Of a stretch of DNA of 43,159 nt, positions 25,823 to 33,505 are shown one piece after another (positions within the stretch are counted from its first letter, which is position 1; each line of letters starts with the position of its first letter). The stretch spans positions 1 to 43,159 of the forward strand of contig JAQCLA010000002.1 in the NCBI GenBank assembly GCA_027592105.1, read 5' to 3'. Source of the DNA: Pseudomonadota bacterium. Lineage in GTDB: Bacteria > Pseudomonadota > Alphaproteobacteria > Rhodobacterales > Rhodobacteraceae. The notes under the pieces are model-generated. The model made no database searches. It was not told the DNA's origin and worked only from the letters and a program-made list of their open reading frames with translations. The position numbers were made by a program, and so were the translations under genes.

Positions 25823-26482
25823 ATGACCGCCACCGACCCGATGGCCCGCCGTGGTCTGTTGATCATCCTGTCCTCGCCTTCGGGTGCGGGCAAATCGACC
25901 TTGGCCAAGATGCTGATGTCATGGGATCCGTCGCTGCGCTTTTCCGTCTCGGCCACAACCCGCGCCCCGCGCGCAGGCGAGGTGGATGGCGAGCATTACC
26001 ATTTCATGGCCGAGGCTGAGTTCAAATCCCTCGTCGCCAAGGGTGCGATGCTGGAACATGCCCATGTCTTTGGCCATTTCTACGGCTCGCCCATGGCCCC
26101 CGTCGCCACCGCGATCGAGGCCGGGCGCGATGTGCTGTTCGATATCGATTGGCAAGGTGCGCAACAGATCCGCAATTCGGCGCTGGGGCGGCACACTTTG
26201 TCGATCTTCATCCTGCCGCCATCCATCCCCGAGTTGCGCCGCCGTTTGGAAAGTCGTGGGCAAGACGGGGCGGATGTCATCGCCAAGCGCATGCAGAAAA
26301 GCTGGGATGAGATCAGCCATTGGGATGGCTACGACTATGTCTTGATCAACGACGATCTGGAGACGAGCTTCGCGCGGCTGAAAACGATCATCACCGCCGA
26401 GCGGCTACGGCGCGCGCAACAACCGGGGCTGGCCGATCATGTGCGCCATCTTCACCGGCAATTCGAGGAGGGTCAGCCATGA
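25823..26482 (+). CDS. gmk: Guanylate kinase
   Basis: Phosphorylates GMP to GDP. 219 residues from ATG 25823, with GGAG 5 bp upstream inside the end of yicC. The P-loop SSPSGAGKST is near residues 18-27; SATTRAPRAGEVDGEHYHF binds GMP; the lid and core motif DIDWQGAQQI is intact. It overlaps the next gene by 4 bp (ATGA). Confidence 0.96.
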   Translation: MTATDPMARRGLLIILSSPSGAGKSTLAKMLMSWDPSLRFSVSATTRAPRAGEVDGEHYHFMAEAEFKSLVAKGAMLEHAHVFGHFYGSPMAPVATAIEAGRDVLFDIDWQGAQQIRNSALGRHTLSIFILPPSIPELRRRLESRGQDGADVIAKRMQKSWDEISHWDGYDYVLINDDLETSFARLKTIITAERLRRAQQPGLADHVRHLHRQFEEGQP

Positions 26483-26997
26483 TCTACGCTTGGGAGGGGA
26501 TTACCCCCGTCGTTGATGCCGATAGTTGGGTGGCCCCCGGCGCGCATGTGATGGGGCGCGTGGTGCTATGCGCGGGTGCAAGCGTTTGGTTCGGTGCCAC
26601 CTTGCGCGGCGACAACGAGGAAATTCGCATCGGCGAAGGCTCCAACGTGCAAGAGGGCTGCATTTTTCACACCGATATGGGGTATCCCTTGTCGGTCGGG
26701 CGTGACTGCACCATCGGGCATAACGCGATTTTGCACGGCTGCACCATCGGCGATGGATCGCTGATCGGGATGGGGGCCACGGTTCTCAATGGGGCGGTGA
26801 TTGGGCGCGGCTGCTTGATCGGGGCGGCGGCCTTGATCCCCGAGGGTAAGATTATCCCCGATGGCAGCCTTGTGATGGGCATGCCGGGCAAGGTGGTGCG
26901 CGCATTGGATGCCGAAGCGCAGGAAAAGCTTTTGCAATCAGCCCGGAATTACGCCGACAAGATGCGCCGCTTTCGGTCGGGATTGGTGGCGCTTTAG
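26479..26997 (+). CDS. Gamma-class carbonic anhydrase family protein (left-handed beta-helix)
   Basis: 172 residues, starting in a 4-bp overlap with gmk. Repeated hexapeptides (for example VVLCAG, IRIGEG, CTIGDG, SLIGMG) form a left-handed beta-helix, and a C-terminal helix follows. GCIFHTDMG and GHNAILHGC carry the three histidines expected for the metal site of the gamma-CA/PaaY/YrdA group. Whether it hydrates CO2 or acts as another hexapeptide enzyme is open. It converges on the chpT gene with a 4-bp gap. Confidence 0.9.
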   Translation: MIYAWEGITPVVDADSWVAPGAHVMGRVVLCAGASVWFGATLRGDNEEIRIGEGSNVQEGCIFHTDMGYPLSVGRDCTIGHNAILHGCTIGDGSLIGMGATVLNGAVIGRGCLIGAAALIPEGKIIPDGSLVMGMPGKVVRALDAEAQEKLLQSARNYADKMRRFRSGLVAL

Positions 26998-27001
26998 GCG
27001 C

Positions 27002-27625
27002 TTAGGCGGTAGAGATCACCAGCCCATCATCGCTTGCGACGTAATTCAACGTCAGATCGAAGAGCGCGAGCGTGGCATGAAGGGCGGGAAACTGTGCCTC
27101 GCTGGCCTTCAGGGGGCGTGCTGCTGCGTTCATGCCGAAATGCAGCACAGACCATAAGGCTGGATCATGGGTGACGCGGGGTGCCTTGGCGTTCAGGCGC
27201 AGATGCCCGCCCGCCTCTTGCGTGATGGTCACATCGCCGCCCATGGGAAGGGCCGTTTCGGCGCAAAGCAGCATCAGATAGCCCATCTTGACCCGGTGGC
27301 GCGGCAAATCCTCGGCCACGGCCCAGCTGACATGCAGGCGCGCGCCCTGCCAAGGGCTTTGGGCTGTTGTCTTGGCCTCGCGCGCGGAAAGGATTTGGGT
27401 TGGGGCGGCTGCGCCAAAGGCGATGCGCATGAAACGCACCCGTGCCTGCGCATCGCGCACCGCGTCGCGGATCAGCGCCATTTCCGGCCCGCGCGCCGCC
27501 CCTGTCATCTCGATCAACTCCACCCCGTTGCCGATCGCGCCCAGCGGGTTTACGAGGTCATGACACAGCCGCGAGGCAATCAATTCGGCAAGGCTTTGAT
27601 GCCCTTGAGGCGTATGGTCATTCAT
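27002..27625 (-). CDS. chpT: Histidine phosphotransferase ChpT-like
   Basis: Phosphotransfer protein of the CckA-ChpT-CtrA relay known from Caulobacter; in Rhodobacterales this relay controls motility, gene transfer agents and quorum-linked traits. 207 residues. The N-terminal dimerisation helix carries ASRLCHDLVNPLGAIGNGVELI with phospho-acceptor His22, followed by a degenerate ATPase-like domain without ATP-binding boxes, as in ChpT. The start is 15 bp from the start of the divergent DUF3553 gene. Confidence 0.9.
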   Translation of the reverse strand: MNDHTPQGHQSLAELIASRLCHDLVNPLGAIGNGVELIEMTGAARGPEMALIRDAVRDAQARVRFMRIAFGAAAPTQILSAREAKTTAQSPWQGARLHVSWAVAEDLPRHRVKMGYLMLLCAETALPMGGDVTITQEAGGHLRLNAKAPRVTHDPALWSVLHFGMNAAARPLKASEAQFPALHATLALFDLTLNYVASDDGLVISTA

Positions 27626-27640
27626 GAGGCGGACCTTTCC

Positions 27641-27826
27641 ATGCAGGACGATCTAAGCACGATCCTTGAGCCGGGCATGTTCGTGCGTGCGCCCGACACC
27701 CCGGATTGGGGGCTGGGGCAGGTGCAGTCGAATATCGGTGGAAAGATCACGGTCAATTTCGAGAACGAGGGCAAGCTGGTGCTGGATGCGCGCCATATCC
27801 GCCTGCAGATCGTATATCTCGACTGA
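27641..27826 (+). CDS. DUF3553 domain protein
   Basis: 61-residue cytoplasmic protein, nearly all of it the DUF3553 domain: LEPGMFVRAPDTPDWGLGQVQS followed by GKITVNFENEGKLVLD. The fold resembles the small beta-barrel region found in CarD/TRCF-type and UvrD-associated domains, suggesting a nucleic-acid or RNA-polymerase contact, but the function is not established. ATG 27641 is preceded by GAGGCGGA; an ATG at 27614 would overlap chpT. It is paired divergently with chpT. Confidence 0.85.
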   Translation: MQDDLSTILEPGMFVRAPDTPDWGLGQVQSNIGGKITVNFENEGKLVLDARHIRLQIVYLD

Positions 27827-27983
27827 ACCATTCTATCGTCACCGGACCTTGCGCCCCAGGCTAAGCGCCACCGGTTAATACGAGTTTAACGCACACCGCG
27901 ACAGATTTGCAGGGCTGTGTTTGGTTTGCAAGCGGGTCTGGGCCTGCTAAAGCCATCGCCACAGGGGTTACGCGCGTCATATC

Positions 27984-28757
27984 ATGCAGATCGATGATCG
28001 CCATTTCGAGCTTCGCTTGGCACAAGATCGCGCCGATCTGCATGCCGCACAGCGTATGCGCTATGATGTCTTCGTGGCCGAACTGGGCGCGGATGGGCCG
28101 ATGGTCGATCATGATGCCCGGCGCGAGATCGACCGCTTTGATGCGCATGTCGATCACCTGTTGCTGCATGACACCCGCAGGGCCAAGGGCGATCAGGTCA
28201 TCGGCGTCTATCGGCTTTTGACCGAGGATGGGGCAAAGGCGGCCGGACAATTTTATTCCGAGGATGAATATGATCTGACAGCCCTCAAGCAAAGTGGGCG
28301 GCGTTTGCTGGAGCTGGGGCGGTCGTGCCTGCATCGCGATTATCGCGGCGGCACGGCGATGATGCATCTTTGGGCGGGGCTTGCGGGCTATATCGCCGCG
28401 CGCGAGATCTCGGTGTTGTTCGGCGTGGCCAGTTTTCACGGATGCGATCCTGCACCCTTGGCCGGACCTTTGTCGCTGTTGCATCACCGGCATCTGGCGC
28501 CGCCGGAACTGCGCCCCGTGGCGCGCGATACGGGCTATCAGCGGATGGATTTGATCGCCGAGGCCGATCTAGACCGCCCGACGGCCATCCGCGCCGTGCC
28601 TGCCTTGATCAAGGCCTATCTGCGTTTGGGTGGCGTCGTGGGGCAGGGGGCCTATCTCGATCGTGCCTTCAACTGTCTGGATGTATGCCTTGTCATGGAT
28701 GTCACCCAGATCCCCGCGACGTCGCGCGCGATCTATCAACGGGGTGGCGGGCAATGA
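27984..28757 (+). CDS. olsB: L-ornithine N-alpha-acyltransferase OlsB
   Basis: First step of ornithine-lipid synthesis: moves a 3-hydroxyacyl group from ACP to ornithine. 257 residues, GNAT-like fold. Family motifs: RMRYDVFVAELGA, EYDLTALKQSGRRLLELGRSCLHRDYRGG (given in parts), GVASFHGCDP and a C-terminal GGVVGQGAYLDRAFNCLDVCLV. No strong ribosome site precedes the ATG. It overlaps olsA by 4 bp. Ornithine lipids replace phospholipids under phosphate limitation in relatives; I could not find a convincing Pho box in the 157 bp upstream. Confidence 0.94.
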   Translation: MQIDDRHFELRLAQDRADLHAAQRMRYDVFVAELGADGPMVDHDARREIDRFDAHVDHLLLHDTRRAKGDQVIGVYRLLTEDGAKAAGQFYSEDEYDLTALKQSGRRLLELGRSCLHRDYRGGTAMMHLWAGLAGYIAAREISVLFGVASFHGCDPAPLAGPLSLLHHRHLAPPELRPVARDTGYQRMDLIAEADLDRPTAIRAVPALIKAYLRLGGVVGQGAYLDRAFNCLDVCLVMDVTQIPATSRAIYQRGGGQ

Positions 28758-29584
28758 GCCAGACTTGGCATGGGTTGGCCGAACCCGCACCGCGCCCGCT
28801 TGGTTGGGCCGATTGGCTGCGCATCGCGTTACGCGGCACGCCCTTGTTCATCCTATTGCTGTTTTGCTTTCCGCTTTTATTGGTGCTGCGCCTGCCCGAA
28901 CGGCTGATCTTTGGCCAAGCGCGCCCCGTGACGCCCTACATCACGCAGTTTGTTTGCGTCACGGCCTGTCACATCTTGGGGCTTGGCCGGGTGATGCATG
29001 GCAAGCCGATGATCGGGCCGGGGGCCTATGTGGCCAATCATGTCGGCTGGCTGGATATTTTCGTGCTGAATGCGGGCAAGCGGCTTTATTTCGTCGCCAA
29101 GTCCGAGGTGGCGGGCTGGCCCGGCATCGGCTGGCTTGCGCGTGGCACCGGTACGGTCTTTATCGCACGCGATCGTCGCCATGCCGCCGCACAGACGCGT
29201 TTGTTCGAGGATCGCCTGCGCGCGGGCCATCGGCTGTTGTTTTTTCCAGAAGGCACATCAAGCGACGGGCGGCGGGTCTTGCCGTTCAAAACCACGCTTT
29301 TCCAAGCTTTTCATAGTGAGCGGCTCAGCGCGATTTTGCAGATCCAACCCGTCACGCTGATCTATCATCCGCCTGTGGGCGAAGATCCGCGCTTTTATGG
29401 CTGGTGGGGAGATATGGCCCTGACGCCTGCGATCTTGTCCGTTCTGGCCGCACCCCGCCAAGGCAGGGTGGAGGTGGTTTACCACACCCCCCTGAAGGTC
29501 AGCGATTTTGCTGATCGCAAGGTATTGGCGTTGACCGCCGAGGCCGCCGTGCGCGCGGGCCTACCGCCTGCGATGCGCGATTAA
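28754..29584 (+). CDS. olsA: Lyso-ornithine lipid O-acyltransferase OlsA
   Basis: Second step: O-acylates lyso-ornithine lipid at the inner membrane; related to PlsC. 276 residues with a hydrophobic segment at 29-46. The acyltransferase motif H-x4-D is NHVGWLD (His96, Asp101), and the second block FFPEGTSSDG follows near residue 160. It starts inside the olsB stop (ATGA). Its stop shares bases with the stop of the convergent bdhA gene. Confidence 0.94.
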   Translation: MSQTWHGLAEPAPRPLGWADWLRIALRGTPLFILLLFCFPLLLVLRLPERLIFGQARPVTPYITQFVCVTACHILGLGRVMHGKPMIGPGAYVANHVGWLDIFVLNAGKRLYFVAKSEVAGWPGIGWLARGTGTVFIARDRRHAAAQTRLFEDRLRAGHRLLFFPEGTSSDGRRVLPFKTTLFQAFHSERLSAILQIQPVTLIYHPPVGEDPRFYGWWGDMALTPAILSVLAAPRQGRVEVVYHTPLKVSDFADRKVLALTAEAAVRAGLPPAMRD

Positions 29585-30366
29585 AGCGCGGTCCAGCCGC
29601 CATCCACGCTGATCGTGGTGCCCGTGATCTGGGCCGCTGCATCCGAGCACAAGAACACCGCCGTGCCGCCCATCTGCGCCACAGTGGCGAATTCGCGCGA
29701 GGGTTGGCGCGCCAGCATCACTTCGCGCACAACGGTGTCGCGGTCCATGTTGTGGGTTTTCATTTGATCGGGGATCTGCGCCTCGACCAAGGGTGTCAGC
29801 ACATAGCCGGGACAGATCGCGTTGGCGGTGATGGGTTCCTCGGCTGTTTCAAGTGCCGTGACCTTGGTCAGCCCCACCACCCCATGCTTTGCCGCGACAT
29901 AGGCCGATTTGAACGGGCTTGCCGTCAACCCATGCGCCGAGGCGATATTGATCACGCGGCCCCACCCAGCTGCCCGCATCAACGGTAGGGCGGCCGCTGT
30001 GGTGTGAAAGGCCGACGACATGTTGATCGCAATGATCGCATCCCATTTCTCAGGCGCGAAATCGGGGATGGGGGCGACATGCTGGACACCGGCATTATTG
30101 ATCAAGATATCGCAGCGCCCGGCCTGTGCGATCAAATCGCGGCAAGCCGCGGCCTTGGACATGTCGGCGGCGATATAGCGCGCGCTGATCCCGTATTCGG
30201 CCCCAAGCGATTCGGCCAAGGCGTGATCTTCGGCCCGGTCAGTGAAGGAGTTGAGCACGATATCGGCACCGGCACGCGCCAACTCGGCGGCGATGCCAAG
30301 GCCGATACCGGAATTCGAGCCGGTGATGATCGCGGTCTTGCCGGAAAGATCGGTGCTGATGGCCAT
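29581..30366 (-). CDS. bdhA: 3-hydroxybutyrate dehydrogenase (SDR family)
   Basis: NAD-dependent oxidation of 3-hydroxybutyrate to acetoacetate in polyhydroxybutyrate or ketone use. 261 residues, the typical length. The nucleotide motif TGSNSGIGLGIA is near 15-26; NNAG, the catalytic serine in IASAHG and YVAAK follow; the tail NAICPGYVLTPLVEAQIPDQ (given here as family signature) and GTTISVDGGWTAL fit D-3-hydroxybutyrate dehydrogenases. A strong terminator for another minus-strand transcript lies about 90 bp upstream, so bdhA has its own promoter. Confidence 0.93.
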   Translation of the reverse strand: MAISTDLSGKTAIITGSNSGIGLGIAAELARAGADIVLNSFTDRAEDHALAESLGAEYGISARYIAADMSKAAACRDLIAQAGRCDILINNAGVQHVAPIPDFAPEKWDAIIAINMSSAFHTTAAALPLMRAAGWGRVINIASAHGLTASPFKSAYVAAKHGVVGLTKVTALETAEEPITANAICPGYVLTPLVEAQIPDQMKTHNMDRDTVVREVMLARQPSREFATVAQMGGTAVFLCSDAAAQITGTTISVDGGWTAL

Positions 30367-30457
30367 GGCGGTGCTGTCCTTGTGATCGGTGAATCTTTGG
30401 TGCGAATCCTATCGCTCTGCCAAGGGACGGAACAGGGCATGGCATGTCGCGGGGGCC

Positions 30458-30486
30458 AAAAAAAACGCCGGCACAAGGCCGGCGTT
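30458..30486 (-). terminator. Strong intrinsic terminator (minus strand)
   Basis: AACGCCGGC (30464-30472) pairs perfectly with GCCGGCGTT (30478-30486), loop ACAAG; eight A on the plus strand (30458-30465) give the T tract on the minus strand. On the plus strand the hairpin is followed by CAGTTATT, a poor T tract, so it acts leftwards. Confidence 0.85.
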
Positions 30487-30533
30487 CAGTTATTGAGGCA
30501 GGTTTCATACAGGCAAGAAACCTATCGAGCAGT
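30458..30533 (-). ncRNA. Probable small RNA, about 76 nt, new
   Basis: The minus strand has TGGACA, 17 bp, TATAAA (30568 down to 30540), a predicted start near 30533, then a hairpin AGGTTTC/GAAACCT (7 bp, 10-nt loop, 30500-30523), a 13-nt single-stranded linker, and a perfect 9-bp terminator stem followed by eight T. No open frame with a start and ribosome site fits inside. The combination of promoter, 5' hairpin and terminator at this spacing is that of a trans-acting sRNA. It runs towards bdhA but should end about 90 bp before it. The exact start site is an estimate; I do not recognise the RNA family. Confidence 0.6.
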
Positions 30534-30539
30534 GAGCAC

Positions 30540-30568
30540 TTTATAAGCAAAGGCTTGGCCGTTGTCCA
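30540..30568 (-). promoter_or_regulatory. Sigma-70-type promoter of the putative sRNA
   Basis: Reading leftwards, TGGACA (30568-30563), 17-bp spacer, TATAAA (30545-30540): five of six matches in each hexamer at ideal spacing. No annotated minus-strand gene lies downstream before the terminator. Confidence 0.6.
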
Positions 30569-30646
30569 ACCGAAAAGTTTGCAGTATGCGCCCGCCCTCG
30601 GTAGCCTTATGCCAATGCGCATTGAAGCAAAGAGGATTGTTCGAGC

Positions 30647-32467
30647 ATGAGAACAGAATGTTTCGCGAAAATGGTCGGGGTCGCGGCCCTGTCGCTTGTA
30701 AGCGCAATCGGCCTATCCGGGGCAGGTATGGCGCAGCCGATGCACGGGATCGCAATGTATGGTGAGCCAGCCCTCGGGCCGGATTTCACCCATCTGCCCT
30801 ATGCCAATCCCGACGCGCCCACGGGCGGGCGTATCGTGACCGGCGAAACCGGCAGCTTCGACAGCCTCAATCCCCATATCCGCGCAGGCTCGGTTCCGTG
30901 GCAGTTGCGGCTTTTGGCCTACGAATCGCTTCTGGGCCGGTCGTGGGACGAACCCTTCACGCTTTACGGGCTATTGGCCGAATCGGTCGAAGTGGCCCCC
31001 GACCATGCATGGGTGGAATTCATCCTCCGCCCCGAGGCGCGCTTTTCGGATGGAAGCCCGGTTACCGTCGCCGATGTGATCTGGTCCTATGAGACACTCG
31101 GCACCATCGGCCATCCGCGCTACCTCAATGCTTGGACACGTGTCTCGGGGATCGAAGCGGTCGGTGAGCGCGGCGTGCGGATCAGCTTTTCCGAACCCGA
31201 CCGCGAATTGGCGATGATCATGGGGCTACGCCCGATCCTCAAGGCCGCACAATGGGAAGGGCGCGATTTCACCCAGTCGGGCCTCGATGTCGTGCCGATC
31301 GCCACCGCTCCTTACGTCGTCGATGATTTTGAAGCGGGGCGTTTCGTCAGCCTGAAGCGTAACCCCGATTACTGGGGTCGCGATCTGCCGTTTCGGCGCG
31401 GCACCAATGTGATTGACGAGGTGCGGATGGAGTTTTTCACCGATGGCACCGCCATGTTCGAGGCCTTTACCGCCGGAATCCTGTCGACCATGCGCGAAAC
31501 ATCGGCGCAAGCGTGGGCCACGAATTACGATTTTCCCCGTGTGCGCGCAGGCGAGGTGGTCTTGGCCGAAGTCAACCACCAGCGCCCCTCGGGCATGACG
31601 GGGCTCGTGATGAACACGCGCCGCGATCATTTTGCCGATTGGCGGGTGCGTGAGGCCATGATCCAGGCCTTTCCGGCCGAATTCATCAACCAGACGATGA
31701 ATGGCGGCGTCGATCCGCGCATCACCTCCTATTTCGCCAATTCGCCCTTGGCGATGCAGGCAGGCCCGGCGACGGGACGGGAGGATGAATTTTTGGCCCC
31801 CTTCGCCGCCGATCTCTTGCCCGGCGCGCGCGAGGGGTATGTCATGCCCGTCTCTGACGGGTCTGAGCGCAACCGCGCCGGCATCGCAGCCGCACTGGCC
31901 GCATTGGAAGAGGCAGGCTTTACAGTGCAAAATGGCGTGATGACCAAGCCCGATGGCACGCCCTTTACCTTTGATATCTTGCTTCAGACCGGCTCGGCCG
32001 AAAATGACGCGATCATCAATATCTATACCGAGGCGCTGACCCGTCTGGGGATCAATGTCACCGTCAGCCGCGTGGATGCCGCCCAGTTCCGCGAACGCCG
32101 CGATGTCTTTGACTTCGACATGGTCTATGAACGCTATGGCCTGTCGCTCAGCCCTGGCAATGAGCAATATAGCTATTGGGGCTGCGCCAGCCGCGACACG
32201 CAAGGCTCGCGCAACCTGATGGGCGCTTGCCACCCCGCGATTGAGGCGATGGTGAGCAGGATGCTCAATTCCGAAAGCCAAAATGATTACCTCGCAGCCG
32301 TGCGCGCGCTTGATCGTGTCCTGACGTCCGAGCGCTATGTCGTGCCGTTCTGGCACAACCCGGTCAGCCGCATCGCCCATAGCGCCGAGCTGCGCTTTCC
32401 CGATGTGATCCCGATCTACGGCGATTGGATCGGCTGGCAGCCCGATGTCTGGTGGGTTGCCCCCTAA
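30647..32467 (+). CDS. YejA-type extracellular solute-binding protein (SBP family 5)
   Basis: Periplasmic binding protein of the SBP_bac_5 family, YejA-like group (microcin C, peptide or similar ligands). 606 residues. Sec signal peptide: hydrophobic core about 9-27, cleavage near GMAQ. LPYANPDAPTGGRIVTG at the mature N-terminus is characteristic of YejA relatives, and FILRPEARFSDGSPVTVADV is the family block. AGAGGA lies 12 bp before the ATG. No yejB, yejE or yejF permease or ATPase gene is next to it; a terminator follows within 25 bp, so it appears monocistronic. The partner transporter is unknown. Confidence 0.92.
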   Translation: MRTECFAKMVGVAALSLVSAIGLSGAGMAQPMHGIAMYGEPALGPDFTHLPYANPDAPTGGRIVTGETGSFDSLNPHIRAGSVPWQLRLLAYESLLGRSWDEPFTLYGLLAESVEVAPDHAWVEFILRPEARFSDGSPVTVADVIWSYETLGTIGHPRYLNAWTRVSGIEAVGERGVRISFSEPDRELAMIMGLRPILKAAQWEGRDFTQSGLDVVPIATAPYVVDDFEAGRFVSLKRNPDYWGRDLPFRRGTNVIDEVRMEFFTDGTAMFEAFTAGILSTMRETSAQAWATNYDFPRVRAGEVVLAEVNHQRPSGMTGLVMNTRRDHFADWRVREAMIQAFPAEFINQTMNGGVDPRITSYFANSPLAMQAGPATGREDEFLAPFAADLLPGAREGYVMPVSDGSERNRAGIAAALAALEEAGFTVQNGVMTKPDGTPFTFDILLQTGSAENDAIINIYTEALTRLGINVTVSRVDAAQFRERRDVFDFDMVYERYGLSLSPGNEQYSYWGCASRDTQGSRNLMGACHPAIEAMVSRMLNSESQNDYLAAVRALDRVLTSERYVVPFWHNPVSRIAHSAELRFPDVIPIYGDWIGWQPDVWWVAP

Positions 32468-32488
32468 GCTTACCCGCTCAAGCCAAAG

Positions 32489-32519
32489 AAACGGCGCCTT
32501 CGGGCGCCGTTTTGTTTTT
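32489..32519 (+). terminator. Intrinsic terminator after the YejA-type gene
   Basis: ACGGCGCC (32491-32498), TTCG tetraloop, GGCGCCGT (32503-32510), extended by AA/TT, then TTTTGTTTTT. A very stable UUCG-capped hairpin beginning about 20 bp after the stop. Confidence 0.9.
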
Positions 32520-32524
32520 GGGCG

Positions 32525-32545
32525 GATTGCCTGAAAACGGCAATC
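32525..32545. repeat. Inverted repeat before EamA gene
   Basis: GATTGCC (32525-32531) and GGCAATC (32539-32545) are a perfect 7-bp inverted repeat with a 7-bp centre TGAAAAC, just after the terminator and about 78 bp before the EamA start. It could be an operator or a 5' leader hairpin; nothing further supports either. Confidence 0.4.
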
Positions 32546-32622
32546 ATCCATGTCGCATCCGAACGCGACTGCGCCTGTGTTGCGGCGGCACATGGAGAGG
32601 AAGACATCACGCAGGACATCAC

Positions 32623-33501
32623 ATGCGCTACGGGATCAGTGTGGGGCTTGTGATTGCCGCGGCGCTTTTGTGGTCCATGCAAGGGCTGATTTTCCGTCAA
32701 ATCGACATGGCCGAGCCTTGGGCGATCTTGTTTTGGCGCTCCTTGGGAATGATCCCGGTCATCGCGTTATTTATCTTATGGCAAGATGGGCGGCATGGGC
32801 TGCGCGGGCTTTGGCAGGTGGGATTTGCGGGGGTCATCGGCGCGCTGGGGCTGATCTTTGCCTTTGGCGGGGCGATCTATGCCATCCAATCTACGACCAT
32901 TGCCAATGCGGTTTTCCTGTTTTCCGCCTCGCCTTTCATTACCGCACTTTTGGGCTGGGCCGTGCTTGGTGAAAAGGTGCGCGGACGCACTTGGGTCTCG
33001 ATCGGGGTTGCGGCCATCGGCATCGCCGTGATGGTGCAAGGCGGGCTTGATCGGGGCGCTTTGCCTGGCAATATCGCCGCACTGTGCAGCGCGGCAGGAT
33101 TTTCGGTGTTCACCGTCACCCTGCGCCGGAGTGCCACCGCGGCAATGCCCATCGTCTTGCTGAGCGGCATCTTCAGCTTGATCGCAGGGGCAGGCGGCGC
33201 ATGGCTCAGCCTGACGCCACTGGTCGTGCCCGTGGCTGATCTGGGTTGGTCGCTCGGGATGGGGGCGGGCACGCTGGCCTTTGGCATGGTGCTCTACAGC
33301 TTGGGCAGTCGCGTGGTCCCGGCGGCTGAGTTGACACTGATCTCGCTGCTCGAGGTGATGCTGGCCCCGCTTTTGGTCTGGCTGGTGATCGGTGAAACCG
33401 TCAGCCAAGCCACCCTGTTGGGCGGTGTCTTTGTTTTGGGGGCGGTCTTGCTCAATGCAACGGGGCGCGCGTCGCGCAGCAAGGCGACGGCGCTGGCGTG
33501 A
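32623..33501 (+). CDS. EamA/DMT-family transporter
   Basis: Inner-membrane drug/metabolite exporter with ten predicted membrane segments and two EamA repeats. 292 residues from ATG 32623, preceded by AGGA at 6-bp spacing. The first repeat has LLWSMQGLIFRQ and ANAVFLFSASPFITALLGW, followed by GEKV; the second has PAAELTLISLLEVMLAPLLVWLVIGE, the duplicated counterpart. Substrate unknown. It converges on the DUF502 gene with a 4-bp gap. Confidence 0.9.
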   Translation: MRYGISVGLVIAAALLWSMQGLIFRQIDMAEPWAILFWRSLGMIPVIALFILWQDGRHGLRGLWQVGFAGVIGALGLIFAFGGAIYAIQSTTIANAVFLFSASPFITALLGWAVLGEKVRGRTWVSIGVAAIGIAVMVQGGLDRGALPGNIAALCSAAGFSVFTVTLRRSATAAMPIVLLSGIFSLIAGAGGAWLSLTPLVVPVADLGWSLGMGAGTLAFGMVLYSLGSRVVPAAELTLISLLEVMLAPLLVWLVIGETVSQATLLGGVFVLGAVLLNATGRASRSKATALA

Positions 33502-33505
33502 CGGG

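Noticed and set aside
27827..27983. Pho box upstream of olsB
   Set aside because: Only one partial CTGTCAT-like half site was seen and no second copy at 11-bp spacing.
30239..30622. 127-codon minus-strand frame across the bdhA upstream region
   Set aside because: It reads through the strong terminator and overlaps bdhA in another frame; no ribosome site.
30522..30755. Minus-strand frame ending in a plausible-looking peptide just before the sRNA
   Set aside because: Its only start lies deep inside the YejA-type gene and the frame covers the sRNA promoter; no ribosome site near any later start.
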